Shown here: piece after piece, positions 56,469-64,000 of the stretch
How positions within the stretch are numbered: the first letter of the stretch is position 1
Layout of the letters: every line of letters starts with the position of its first letter
Translations under genes and position numbers: made by a program
Assembly (NCBI RefSeq): GCF_000507185.2
Contig: NZ_AYTM02000002.1
Coordinates: 5,863,501-5,927,500 of the forward strand
DNA length: 64,000 bases
Reading direction: 5' to 3'
Origin: Pseudomonas syringae KCTC 12500
Lineage (GTDB): Bacteria; Pseudomonadota; Gammaproteobacteria; Pseudomonadales; Pseudomonadaceae
Notes under the pieces: generated by a model
What the model was told of the DNA's origin: nothing
Seen by the model: the letters and a program-made list of their open reading frames with translations, nothing else
The model's database searches: none

Positions 56469-57384
56469 ATTGTTCTACACCGGCCAGGTCGTGGTTGACC
56501 TGGTCATGGCCATCGACAGCCTGCCGCCGTCGGGGGGAGACGTGTTGGCTACCAGCGCTACGTTCGAGGCCGGAGGCGGCTTCAATGTCATGGCCGCTGC
56601 GTGCCGCAATGGCTTGCGCACCGTTTATCTGGGTCGCCATGGCCAAGGCCGCTTCGGCGACATTGCTCGTCAGGCCATGCGCGACGAAGGTGTGGAGATT
56701 TCCACGATGCCCGTTCCCGGTGAGGACACCGGCCTGGCCGTTGCATTGGTGGAAGCCTCGGCCGAGCGCTCGTTCATCTCCTATGTGGGCGCTGAAGGTG
56801 GTTTGTCTGCCGATGACCTGCAGGGCGTGCAGGTCAGCGCCGAAGATTACGTATTTGTCAGCGGCTACAGCCTGGCACACAAAAACAAGGTCACGGCCCT
56901 GCTCGCCTGGCTGGGCGGATTACCCAGCGGCACTGCCGTGGTATTCGACCCGGGCCCATTGGTGGATGGGCTTCATGGCGTCGAGATGCGCGCCGTACTT
57001 CCGCTGATCAGCTTATGGTCCAGCAACTGCGAAGAAGCCCTGCGCTTCACGCAAACCCGGACGCCCGCCGACGCGCTCCACCGCCTGGCGTCCATTCTGC
57101 GCGAAGATGCGCTCATAGTGATTCGTGACGGCCCCGCAGGTTGCTGGCTCCACCATGCCGGACAGACGCGGCTCATACCCGGCTTTGCCGTCACGGCAAT
57201 CGACACCAATGGTGCCGGCGACGCCCATGCCGGTGTGCTGCTGGCCGAGTTGGCCAGGGGCAGCAATGTCGACCGGGCGGCGCTGCGCGCCAATGCGGCA
57301 GCAGCGATTGCGGTCACACGCCGGGGGCCGGCGACGGCGCCTGGCCGTGAGGAGGTAGATGCGCTGGTGGGGGCCGATTTTTAG
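56458..57384 (+). CDS. PfkB-family carbohydrate/nucleoside kinase
   Basis: A 308-residue ribokinase-type kinase. The N-terminal GG motif is GGGFNVMAAACRNG near residue 39; the catalytic segment TNGAGDAHAGVLLAELARG with the Asp base is near residue 255. It resembles YegV of E. coli. The start at 56458 overlaps the permease by 11 bp. Likely phosphorylates a sugar or nucleoside released by the hydrolase. Confidence 0.88.
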   Translation: MPAKLFYTGQVVVDLVMAIDSLPPSGGDVLATSATFEAGGGFNVMAAACRNGLRTVYLGRHGQGRFGDIARQAMRDEGVEISTMPVPGEDTGLAVALVEASAERSFISYVGAEGGLSADDLQGVQVSAEDYVFVSGYSLAHKNKVTALLAWLGGLPSGTAVVFDPGPLVDGLHGVEMRAVLPLISLWSSNCEEALRFTQTRTPADALHRLASILREDALIVIRDGPAGCWLHHAGQTRLIPGFAVTAIDTNGAGDAHAGVLLAELARGSNVDRAALRANAAAAIAVTRRGPATAPGREEVDALVGADF

Positions 57385-57482
57385 GCTGGCTTGAGCCGCG
57401 CTGCACCGTGATGGAGATAATGACAGGCAAGTTTGCGGATGCTCAAAGTCTTCCACACGGCCCTGAGCGCTGGCAGCGTCGT

Positions 57483-58778
57483 TTATGAGAATCGCCCGTG
57501 ACCGCCGTCGGCCTGACTGTGGTGTAACCGGGCTACGTTCTGATCAATGCGGCTCTGGATCATGCGCAGGGTGTCTCGAGTAATAACCTGTGGGCACAGG
57601 TTCTCGGCGATGGCTGTAAACCGGCTCGCGACGTCACACATGCCGTCAATCACTCCAGTTGCAGCGTCCGGGGACATCTCGGCTTCCTCGGCAAGCCGAA
57701 GCATTTGCGCGCGGGAAATCTCCAGCGCCTCTCCCATCACGTCCATCTGATGGTATCCGCCTGCCCCCTCGCAGAAGGTTACGTCGTAAGCCGGCGACAG
57801 TTTCCACTGACCGTCCTGCGACAGGATGTAGGCGAAGTTCTTGGGATGATCGTCTCGGTTGTTGAACGCAACGTTGAAAACGGCACGTTCGAACGCGCGT
57901 GCCATCTCTCGCACATCGTTGGTACACATCTGTGTTGCCCGCAAAAAGTTGACGTAGTCCAACACACCCGGAGACTGGTAATTTGCCCCCGTAAAGGCGG
58001 CCAGGCTTTGCATGGGTATACGTAAACCATCGCGACGGTCAAATCGCTTACTGGCAAACGCTGCCAGGCCATCAGGCAGATTGAAGTACCGGGTGTCAGG
58101 GGTCTCGATACCGCACATGCGCAGGCACTCGGCGTAGACCATTTCGATGGCGCACACTTCTGCGTGTTCTTCTTTGGCCGGAAACTTGATCAACCATGCT
58201 TCAAAGCCCGGCTTAGCCGCAGTGGTAAACCCGCCAGTTTCAGGATCGCGATAGACGAGAGCCTTGGGCCTTGCCCCTTGAGGCGAGCCACCCACCAGCA
58301 GTAATGCCTGCAGGAAATCGCCACCGTTTCCACGCAGTACTTGCTTCACATCGGCGGCGAGCTGTTCCAGCGGGATGTGGACGTCAGATTCCTGCCCTTC
58401 GGGCGCCACGGGCTCAAACGTCATGGCGCCCATTGCGCTGCTACCGATATAGGCCAGCCGTTCCAGAGGGCCGATGCGCGCGGTGGTGAGCCCGCGGCGC
58501 CTGAAAAGACGGTCCATCAACAACATGCCCCATCCATCCGGCAACGAGTCGTAAACAGGCCCTGGCAAGTACAGCTGATGGTCCGGGAAGTCTCGGCGCA
58601 ACCTGCCCCCATCCAGGGGCAGCGTATAGGAGGACAGTTCCAGGCCCCTTTGTCTGGCTTCATTGCTGTATTCGAACACGATCAGCGGGCGACCGGTCAA
58701 AGCGGTCGTCGAGACCAGCGTGCCCCACTGCCATCGCTCACCCCAGCCCTCGTAGAAGACGTTAACCTGCTCAAACAT
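57483..58778 (-). CDS. hipA: HipA-family serine/threonine kinase toxin-like protein
   Basis: A 431-residue HipA-like kinase. The N-terminal beta-rich subdomain, LPDGWGMLLMDRLFRRRG near residue 88 and GGSPQGARPKALV near 175 are followed by catalytic NRDDHPKNFA (HxDxxxxN-type loop) near 330 and YDVT. HipA proteins phosphorylate targets such as glutamyl-tRNA synthetase and are neutralised by HipB. ATG 58778 overlaps the hipB stop by 8 bp. The open frame extends to 58979, inside hipB, and is not likely coding. Confidence 0.88.
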   Translation of the reverse strand: MFEQVNVFYEGWGERWQWGTLVSTTALTGRPLIVFEYSNEARQRGLELSSYTLPLDGGRLRRDFPDHQLYLPGPVYDSLPDGWGMLLMDRLFRRRGLTTARIGPLERLAYIGSSAMGAMTFEPVAPEGQESDVHIPLEQLAADVKQVLRGNGGDFLQALLLVGGSPQGARPKALVYRDPETGGFTTAAKPGFEAWLIKFPAKEEHAEVCAIEMVYAECLRMCGIETPDTRYFNLPDGLAAFASKRFDRRDGLRIPMQSLAAFTGANYQSPGVLDYVNFLRATQMCTNDVREMARAFERAVFNVAFNNRDDHPKNFAYILSQDGQWKLSPAYDVTFCEGAGGYHQMDVMGEALEISRAQMLRLAEEAEMSPDAATGVIDGMCDVASRFTAIAENLCPQVITRDTLRMIQSRIDQNVARLHHSQADGGHGRFS

Positions 58779-59115
58779 CGCCGGACTTCCTCTTTGTACG
58801 GAGACGATTGGCGCTGTTTTCGTAGCGTCGAATGTCTTCGATGCTGTCCAGCTTTGGCAGAAACAGGCCTTCGAGTTCCTTGGTTCGGCCAAGAGCCATA
58901 GCCACCCGCACGACGTTCTCGAATCCGACATTGCGTCCGGCTTCGAGGTTGGAGACCGTATTTGTGCCGATGCCGGCACGCCCGGCGAGGTCGGCTTGTG
59001 TCATATTCAACGCAAGACGCTCTGTGCGCAGGCGGTCACAAAGGCGCTTAACGATCTCACCGGGCTTGCTGAAGCTTAAATCCAACATAATGTGTATAAA
59101 GCTCGATTTAGCCAT
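58771..59115 (-). CDS. hipB: HipB-like XRE antitoxin/regulator
   Basis: A 114-residue HTH protein preceding and overlapping hipA. The HTH is LNMTQADLAGRAGIGTNTVSNLEAGRNVG near residue 36. ATG 59088 (MLDLSFSKPG) is an alternative start; both lack a good RBS. The antitoxin normally represses the pair through an inverted repeat, a candidate for which lies at 59117-59139. Confidence 0.85.
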   Translation of the reverse strand: MAKSSFIHIMLDLSFSKPGEIVKRLCDRLRTERLALNMTQADLAGRAGIGTNTVSNLEAGRNVGFENVVRVAMALGRTKELEGLFLPKLDSIEDIRRYENSANRLRTKRKSGDV

Positions 59116-59116
59116 T

Positions 59117-59139
59117 TAATTCACAAAATTATAGAATTA
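59117..59139. promoter_or_regulatory. Inverted repeat upstream of hipB, putative operator
   Basis: TAATTC (59117-59122) and GAATTA (59134-59139), 11 bp apart, just upstream of the hipB start. AT-rich, as expected for a HipB-bound operator. Confidence 0.4.
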
Positions 59140-59191
59140 ACCCCCTGCATCAGCAAGCAGCTTGACGTCCATATTACGGGTCTTGATCAGA

Positions 59192-60397
59192 TCACCCAGC
59201 CAAAACATGTTCCCGGTCCAGCCGGCTACCCCGTGCAAACCCATGAGCACGTGCGCGCAGTGCGATCAACAGGCTCAGCAGCAAAAGCATCAACAAGACC
59301 CAAGGAAAGGAACCTGCTCCCCAGTGGCCAAGCAACACGCCACCCAGTAACCCTCCGCCTGCGATGGCGCTGTTCCAGACCACGACGTTCATGGAAAGCG
59401 CCACATCTGCACCCTCGCCTGCCGAATCGGCGAGCGCGGTTTGCAGCAGCGTGGCGGCACCGCCGAAGGTCAGGCCCCAGATAAAAGCGCCGATGTAAAT
59501 GGCCGTTGCAGAGCCGGAAAACACGCCGAAGAACACTGACACCGCTGCGAAGGTTGCCAGGCTGGCAAGCACTGTCTTGCGCAGATGGCGATCAACCAAC
59601 CGTCCCGTAACCCAGATGCCCGCCAGTGCGGCGACCCCGAATGCCAGCAATACCAGGTCCACATTATTCGCCAGCCCCGCCGCGGAAACGAATGGAGCGA
59701 CGTAGGTGTAAAGCAGGTTATGAGCCAGCATCCAGGTGAAAACCACGCCCAGCACCGAGCGTACGCCGGGCGTGAAAAAGACCTGACGTAACGCCATGCG
59801 CTGTGAGGAGGACTTGCCGGGATAGTCCGGCACTTTGACCAGCGCCCAGATGATCAACATCACGGTCATCCCGGACATCAGGCCAAACGCCATGCGCCAG
59901 CCCATGAAGCCGCCAAGCCAGGTTCCCAGAGGCACGCCCAGCGACAAGGCAACGGGCGTACCGACCATCGCCACGGCCAATGCGCGGCCTTGCAGTTGCG
60001 GGACCACCATGCGCCGTGCATAACCGGCGATGAGGCTCCACGCCAGACCCGCCGAGACGCCTGCGAAAAACCTTGCGATCAGGGTCAGTCCATAATTGGA
60101 CGACAATGCAGTGACGCTGTTGAACACCAGAAAGCCGATAATCGTCACCAGCAATACCGTTCTGCGCCGCCAGCTTTGCGTGGCGATCGTCAGCGGAATG
60201 GCGGCCAGCAATGAACCCAACGCATAAACAGTCACCATCTGCCCTGCAAACGATGCGGACACCTCCAACCCGTCGGCGATCTGCGGCAACAAACCTGCCG
60301 GCAAGGTCTCGGTGACGATGCAGATGAACCCCGTCATTGCCAGCGCCAGTAACGCCCCCAGCGGGAGTGTTTCGCCCTGTTTCTCATCCGTAGTCAC
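59192..60397 (-). CDS. MFS drug/sugar exporter (DHA1 type)
   Basis: A 401-residue, 12-helix MFS transporter of the AraJ/Bcr-like group. The motif-A-like loop YALGSLLAAIPLTIATQSWRRRTVLL is near residue 57, and VSAGLAWSLIAGYARRM near 115. The start is GTG 60397. It diverges from a TetR regulator across a 110-bp gap with near-palindromic repeats, the usual repressor-exporter layout. Confidence 0.88.
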   Translation of the reverse strand: MTTDEKQGETLPLGALLALAMTGFICIVTETLPAGLLPQIADGLEVSASFAGQMVTVYALGSLLAAIPLTIATQSWRRRTVLLVTIIGFLVFNSVTALSSNYGLTLIARFFAGVSAGLAWSLIAGYARRMVVPQLQGRALAVAMVGTPVALSLGVPLGTWLGGFMGWRMAFGLMSGMTVMLIIWALVKVPDYPGKSSSQRMALRQVFFTPGVRSVLGVVFTWMLAHNLLYTYVAPFVSAAGLANNVDLVLLAFGVAALAGIWVTGRLVDRHLRKTVLASLATFAAVSVFFGVFSGSATAIYIGAFIWGLTFGGAATLLQTALADSAGEGADVALSMNVVVWNSAIAGGGLLGGVLLGHWGAGSFPWVLLMLLLLSLLIALRARAHGFARGSRLDREHVLAG

Positions 60398-60417
60398 TGA
60401 AATACCCTCACTAATAT

Positions 60418-60479
60418 ACTGATCGGTACAAATATAAGCAGGTGGAGTCAGGTGGTCAACGACTTATGTATCGATTAGT
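60418..60479. promoter_or_regulatory. Inverted repeats between MFS and tetR genes, putative TetR operator
   Basis: ACTGATCGGTACA (60418-60430) and TGTATCGATTAGT (60467-60479) are imperfect inverted copies (3 mismatches) of one another. The first contains the near-palindrome TACTGATCGGTA. Confidence 0.5.
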
Positions 60480-60507
60480 ATTTAATTAATTCCGAAGGAG
60501 ACTCGAT

Positions 60508-61134
60508 ATGGCACAGCTGGGGCGTCCGCGTACATTTGACCGTGATGTAGCGATCACTCAGGCGCTGCATCTGTTTTGGGAGCACGGCTACGACGCAACC
60601 TCCCTCAGCCAGCTCAAGGCAACCATCGGTGGCGGCATCACGGCACCGAGCTTCTACGCAGCGTTTGGCTCTAAACAGGCCCTGTTCAATGAAGTGATGG
60701 AGCGTTACCTCGACACCTACGGCCGGGTCACCGACAGCCTGTTCGATACGACCCTGCCGCCCAGAGACGCGATTGAACTCACCCTTCGCCGCTCCGCGAA
60801 AATGCAGTGCGAGCCAGGGCATCCCACGGGGTGCCTGGTGGCGTTAGGGCTGATGAGCGCCTGCTCGGACGAGAGCAAAGCCATTTCCGAACCTCTTGCG
60901 CGCGCCAGGGATCTGAACCGCACAGGTATCGTGGCCTGTATCCAGCGCGCCGTAGCGGCAGGCGAGTTGCCTGCAACAGTAATACCGGAAACCCTCGCGG
61001 CCGTGTTTGACAGTTTTCTTCTGGGTTTGTCTACACTGGCGCGCGACGGTGTCCCACATGACACACTGGACGCCGCAGTGACCCAGGTGATGAGACTGTG
61101 GGACAGCCTGGGCAATGGCGCCGACAAACATTGA
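60508..61134 (+). CDS. TetR-family transcriptional regulator
   Basis: A 208-residue TetR repressor. The N-terminal HTH (ALHLFWEHGYDATSLSQLKATIG, with ITAPSFYAAFGSKQALFNEVM) is canonical; the C-terminal domain would bind ligand. GAAGGAG precedes the ATG. It is divergent from the MFS exporter that it probably represses. Confidence 0.9.
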   Translation: MAQLGRPRTFDRDVAITQALHLFWEHGYDATSLSQLKATIGGGITAPSFYAAFGSKQALFNEVMERYLDTYGRVTDSLFDTTLPPRDAIELTLRRSAKMQCEPGHPTGCLVALGLMSACSDESKAISEPLARARDLNRTGIVACIQRAVAAGELPATVIPETLAAVFDSFLLGLSTLARDGVPHDTLDAAVTQVMRLWDSLGNGADKH

Positions 61135-61213
61135 CCCTGAAGCTCAATCTGGAAGAGGTTCGGGAGGCGTCGAGGACGCCAGACTCTTTGCACTGATTTT
61201 TTTGGAGAACACC

Positions 61214-63067
61214 ATGCTTCGCGCGTTTGAAAAATGGCTTGACCCCTTCCCGCCTGACGAAGTGCCGCCGCCACCTGACGGCCTGGCACGGTTTCTCTGG
61301 GCCTGTACGCGAGGGGCACGCGGTTACATTCTTGCGTTTGCTCTGCTGTGTGCCGGTGTGTCGATTTACGAAGCCTGGCTGTTTTCCTTCCTCGGGCAGG
61401 TCGTGGATCTGCTGTCCACCTGGAAGGCTGGCGGCGATACGGCCGCGCAGGAAAGTAGCGTGCTGTGGGGCATCGGCCTGGTATTGCTGAGCAGCATCGT
61501 GCTGGTGGCATTGCGCACGATGGTGCAGCACCAGGTATTGGCGATCAACCTGCCCCTGCGGCTGCGTTGGGACTTCCATCGATTGATGTTGCGGCAAAGC
61601 CTGTCTTTTTTCTCCGATGAGTTCTCCGGCCGCGTCACCACCAAGGTGATGCAGACAGCGCTGTCAGTGCGCGAGGTGCTGTTCACCATCGTCGAAATCG
61701 TCCTCGGTATCGGCGTCTACTTCATCGCGATCATCGCCCTGGCCGGCGGCTTCGACCTGAAACTGATGCTGCCATTCCTTGGCTGGCTGATGCTGTTCGG
61801 TCTGGCCATGCTGTACTTCGTGCCACGCTTGGGCAAGGTCGGCCAGGAGCAGGCCAACGCACGCTCATCGATGACCGGACGTGTCTCGGACGCGTACACC
61901 AACATCACCACGGTAAAGCTGTTCTCGCACTCCAAGCGTGAAGCGCATTTCGCGCGGGCCGCGATGGAGGACTTCAAGCTCACCGGCCTGGCTCAGATGC
62001 GTCTGGTCAGCCAGTTCGAGATCGTCAATCAGGCACTGGTGGTCGCACTGATCATGGGCGCTGGCGGTTACGCCCTGTGGCTGTGGCACCAGGGCCAGGT
62101 CGGCACCGGTGCGGTCGCGGCGATCACCGCTATGGCGTTGCGCATCAACGGTATGTCGCACTGGATCATGTGGCAGATGACCTCGTTATTCGAGAACATC
62201 GGCACCGTTCAGGACGGCATGGAAACCTTGACCCGCGGTCCCAAGGTCGAGGATGCACCAGACGCGAAGGCTCTGGTCACCCGCGGCGGCGCGGTCACCT
62301 TCGATAACGTAAGCTTCAATTACAACGGCGAACGCCAGGTGCTCGATGCCCTGAGCCTGAGCATTCGTCCAGGTGAAAAAATCGGCCTGGTGGGTCGCTC
62401 CGGCGCCGGCAAATCCACGCTCATCAACCTGCTGCTGCGCTTCTATGACGTGGACAAGGGGTCGATCAGCATTGATGGGCAAGACATTGCGCACGTCACT
62501 CAGGACAGCTTGCGCAGTGCCATCGGCATGGTCACGCAGGACACCTCGCTGCTGCACCGCTCCATTCGCGACAACATCGCCTACGGACGCCCCGACGCGA
62601 CTGATGAGCAAATCCGCAGCGCTGCGGCGAGTGCGCAAGCCGACGGGTTCATCAGCCAACTGAGCGACAAACAAGGCCACAGTGGCTACGACACGCTGGT
62701 GGGTGAGCGCGGTATCAAGCTGTCGGGCGGCCAGCGTCAACGCGTCGCCATCGCCCGGGTGATGCTCAAGAACGCCCCGATCCTGCTGCTCGACGAAGCC
62801 ACCAGTGCGCTGGACTCGGAAGTCGAAGTGGCGATTCAGGAGAGCCTCGATGAAATGATGCAAGGCAAGACGGTGATTGCCATCGCCCACCGCCTGTCCA
62901 CGATTGCCGCCATGGACCGGCTGATTGTCATGGACGACGGCCGCATCATCGAACAAGGCACCCACGCCGAACTGCTGGGCAAAAACGGAACCTATGCGCG
63001 GCTATGGCAGCACCAGAGCGGCGGGTTTCTCGGTGAGGATCAGGGTGTGGCCGAGGACATGGGATAG
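61214..63067 (+). CDS. ABC exporter, fused permease and ATPase
   Basis: A 617-residue half-transporter with about six N-terminal helices (residues 30-320) and a C-terminal ATPase: Walker A GRSGAGKST, signature [14 protein letters not shown], Walker B PILLLDEATSALDSEVEV. It works as a homodimer, like MsbA-class exporters. GGAG precedes ATG 61214. It lies 79 bp after tetR and may be cotranscribed. Substrate unknown; the MFS neighbour suggests drug efflux. Confidence 0.9.
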   Translation: MLRAFEKWLDPFPPDEVPPPPDGLARFLWACTRGARGYILAFALLCAGVSIYEAWLFSFLGQVVDLLSTWKAGGDTAAQESSVLWGIGLVLLSSIVLVALRTMVQHQVLAINLPLRLRWDFHRLMLRQSLSFFSDEFSGRVTTKVMQTALSVREVLFTIVEIVLGIGVYFIAIIALAGGFDLKLMLPFLGWLMLFGLAMLYFVPRLGKVGQEQANARSSMTGRVSDAYTNITTVKLFSHSKREAHFARAAMEDFKLTGLAQMRLVSQFEIVNQALVVALIMGAGGYALWLWHQGQVGTGAVAAITAMALRINGMSHWIMWQMTSLFENIGTVQDGMETLTRGPKVEDAPDAKALVTRGGAVTFDNVSFNYNGERQVLDALSLSIRPGEKIGLVGRSGAGKSTLINLLLRFYDVDKGSISIDGQDIAHVTQDSLRSAIGMVTQDTSLLHRSIRDNIAYGRPDATDEQIRSAAASAQADGFISQLSDKQGHSGYDTLVGERGIKLSGGQRQRVAIARVMLKNAPILLLDEATSALDSEVEVAIQESLDEMMQGKTVIAIAHRLSTIAAMDRLIVMDDGRIIEQGTHAELLGKNGTYARLWQHQSGGFLGEDQGVAEDMG

Positions 63068-63125
63068 GCATCAACAACAAAATAAACAAATGTGCTTTCA
63101 GTAAAAATACAATTATTCTTTGCCC

Positions 63126-63998
63126 ATGATCAAAGAACTGAAAACATTTATCGCCGTGGCAAGAGAAGGCACTTTCGCTGCGGCGGGCAGCAAGATCGGG
63201 CTGACCCAGGCCGCTGTCAGTGCGCAGATGCAGCGCCTTGAAGCTGAACTGGGCGTCGAATTGTTCGACCGAAAAGGACGTTCAGCCCAGCTCAACCGCA
63301 TGGGGCAGCAAGTGTTGCTACAAGGTCAGGATCTGGTGCGCCAGTTCAGCAGCCTGGGCACTACTACGGTCGGGTTGCCCGCCAGCGTGCTGGTGACCAT
63401 CGGCGCAATAGCCTCTGTGCAACGCTCCTTTCTGCCGGAAGCGCTCGCTCGGTTTCATCAGCAATTCCCCGCGTGCAGGACGCGTGTCATCCCCGGCCTG
63501 TCCATGGACCTGGTCAATCAGGTGGACGCTGGCGAAATTGACATGGCAGCGATCATCCGCCCGCCCTTCTCACTGCAAAGCGACCTGCGCTGGACGACAC
63601 TGGTCCGTGAGCCCTATCGCCTTATCGTGCCTGCCGACATGCCAGGGGATGACTGGGCCGAGCTGGTTTCGGCTCATCCATTCATTCGTTACGATCGATC
63701 GTCGTTTGGTGGCCGTCAGGTCGACCGGTTCCTGCGCCAGACCCATGTCTCGCTGCGCGAAGTCTGCGAGCTCGATGAACTGGATGCGATCATCAAACTG
63801 GTCGCCAACGGCGTCGGCGTAGCCTTGGTTCCGGAAACGGCAACCCTGCAGACATGGCACGCCGGTGTGCGCTCTATCGACTTGAAAGCGCATACGTTCC
63901 ATCGCGATATCGGCCTGGTACATCGTGCTCGCCGCAGCCTGACCGAACCGGTGAGCACGCTGGTGCAACTGATTAATGACCATGTGCTGACTGGTTAG
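63126..63998 (+). CDS. LysR-family transcriptional regulator
   Basis: A 290-residue regulator with an HTH at residues 3-35 (KELKTFIAVAREGTFAAAGSKIGLTQAAVSAQMQRLE) and the LysR effector domain. ATG 63126 is preferred over the in-frame TTG 63120. Its targets are probably in the next window; it ends two bases before the window edge. Confidence 0.88.
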   Translation: MIKELKTFIAVAREGTFAAAGSKIGLTQAAVSAQMQRLEAELGVELFDRKGRSAQLNRMGQQVLLQGQDLVRQFSSLGTTTVGLPASVLVTIGAIASVQRSFLPEALARFHQQFPACRTRVIPGLSMDLVNQVDAGEIDMAAIIRPPFSLQSDLRWTTLVREPYRLIVPADMPGDDWAELVSAHPFIRYDRSSFGGRQVDRFLRQTHVSLREVCELDELDAIIKLVANGVGVALVPETATLQTWHAGVRSIDLKAHTFHRDIGLVHRARRSLTEPVSTLVQLINDHVLTG

Positions 63999-64000
63999 CG

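Overview
The window looks like a chromosomal segment of a Pseudomonas of the P. syringae/P. viridiflava type. It carries the pseudomonad block gacA-uvrC-pgsA-tRNA-Gly, a yejABEF operon, a PilT/PilU-type ATPase, the carnitine block cdhR-caiX-cdhC-cdhA-cdhB, and high GC apart from a few AT-rich patches. The assignment rests on recognised proteins and gene order; no database search was run.

Region by region. 1-453 is the 3' end of a xylose-type ABC permease. 487-7812 is a minus-strand operon: TonB receptor, polar amino-acid-type ABC importer, Tat-type flavin amine oxidase and RidA. 8516-13531 holds a sigma-54 activator divergent from a Gfo/Idh dehydrogenase, a sugar-isomerase-like TIM barrel and a periplasmic sugar-binding protein, with a perfect 46-bp palindrome and a near-consensus -24/-12 promoter between them. 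13921-21584 holds a PaoABC-type periplasmic aldehyde oxidoreductase, a LysR regulator, a tandem carboxymuconolactone decarboxylase-like protein, a quinone reductase-like enzyme and a WYL regulator. 22459-25664 is tRNA-Gly, pgsA, uvrC and gacA. 25833-26507 is a phage-type divergent regulator pair.

26763-28341 is a DAHP synthase preceded by one convincing aromatic leader peptide with a transcription terminator, and by a second possible leader. 28423-36089 holds yejABEF and a PilT/PilU-type ATPase between two small parvulins. 36163-43406 is pgm, a nuclease-helicase, a MocR-type regulator and an uncharacterised PP-loop ATPase. 43996-46243 is a quinone reductase and a LysR regulator. 46300-48125 is a small AT-rich island: an ATPase remnant, an orphan Hcp, a DUF4225 putative effector and a small membrane protein that may be its immunity protein.

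48231-52881 encodes carnitine catabolism. 53109-57384 is a GntR-ADP-ribosylglycohydrolase-NCS1 permease-PfkB kinase operon that resembles enterobacterial yegTUVW with a different transporter class. 57483-59115 is a HipBA-type pair. 59192-63067 holds an MFS exporter, a divergent TetR and an ABC exporter, followed by a LysR regulator.

The most promising signals are the tandem leader arrangement before DAHP synthase, the sigma-54 palindrome/promoter pair, the Hcp-DUF4225-membrane protein cassette, the yegTUVW-like nucleoside/ADP-ribose cassette, the PP-loop protein, and the importer-oxidase-RidA operon.
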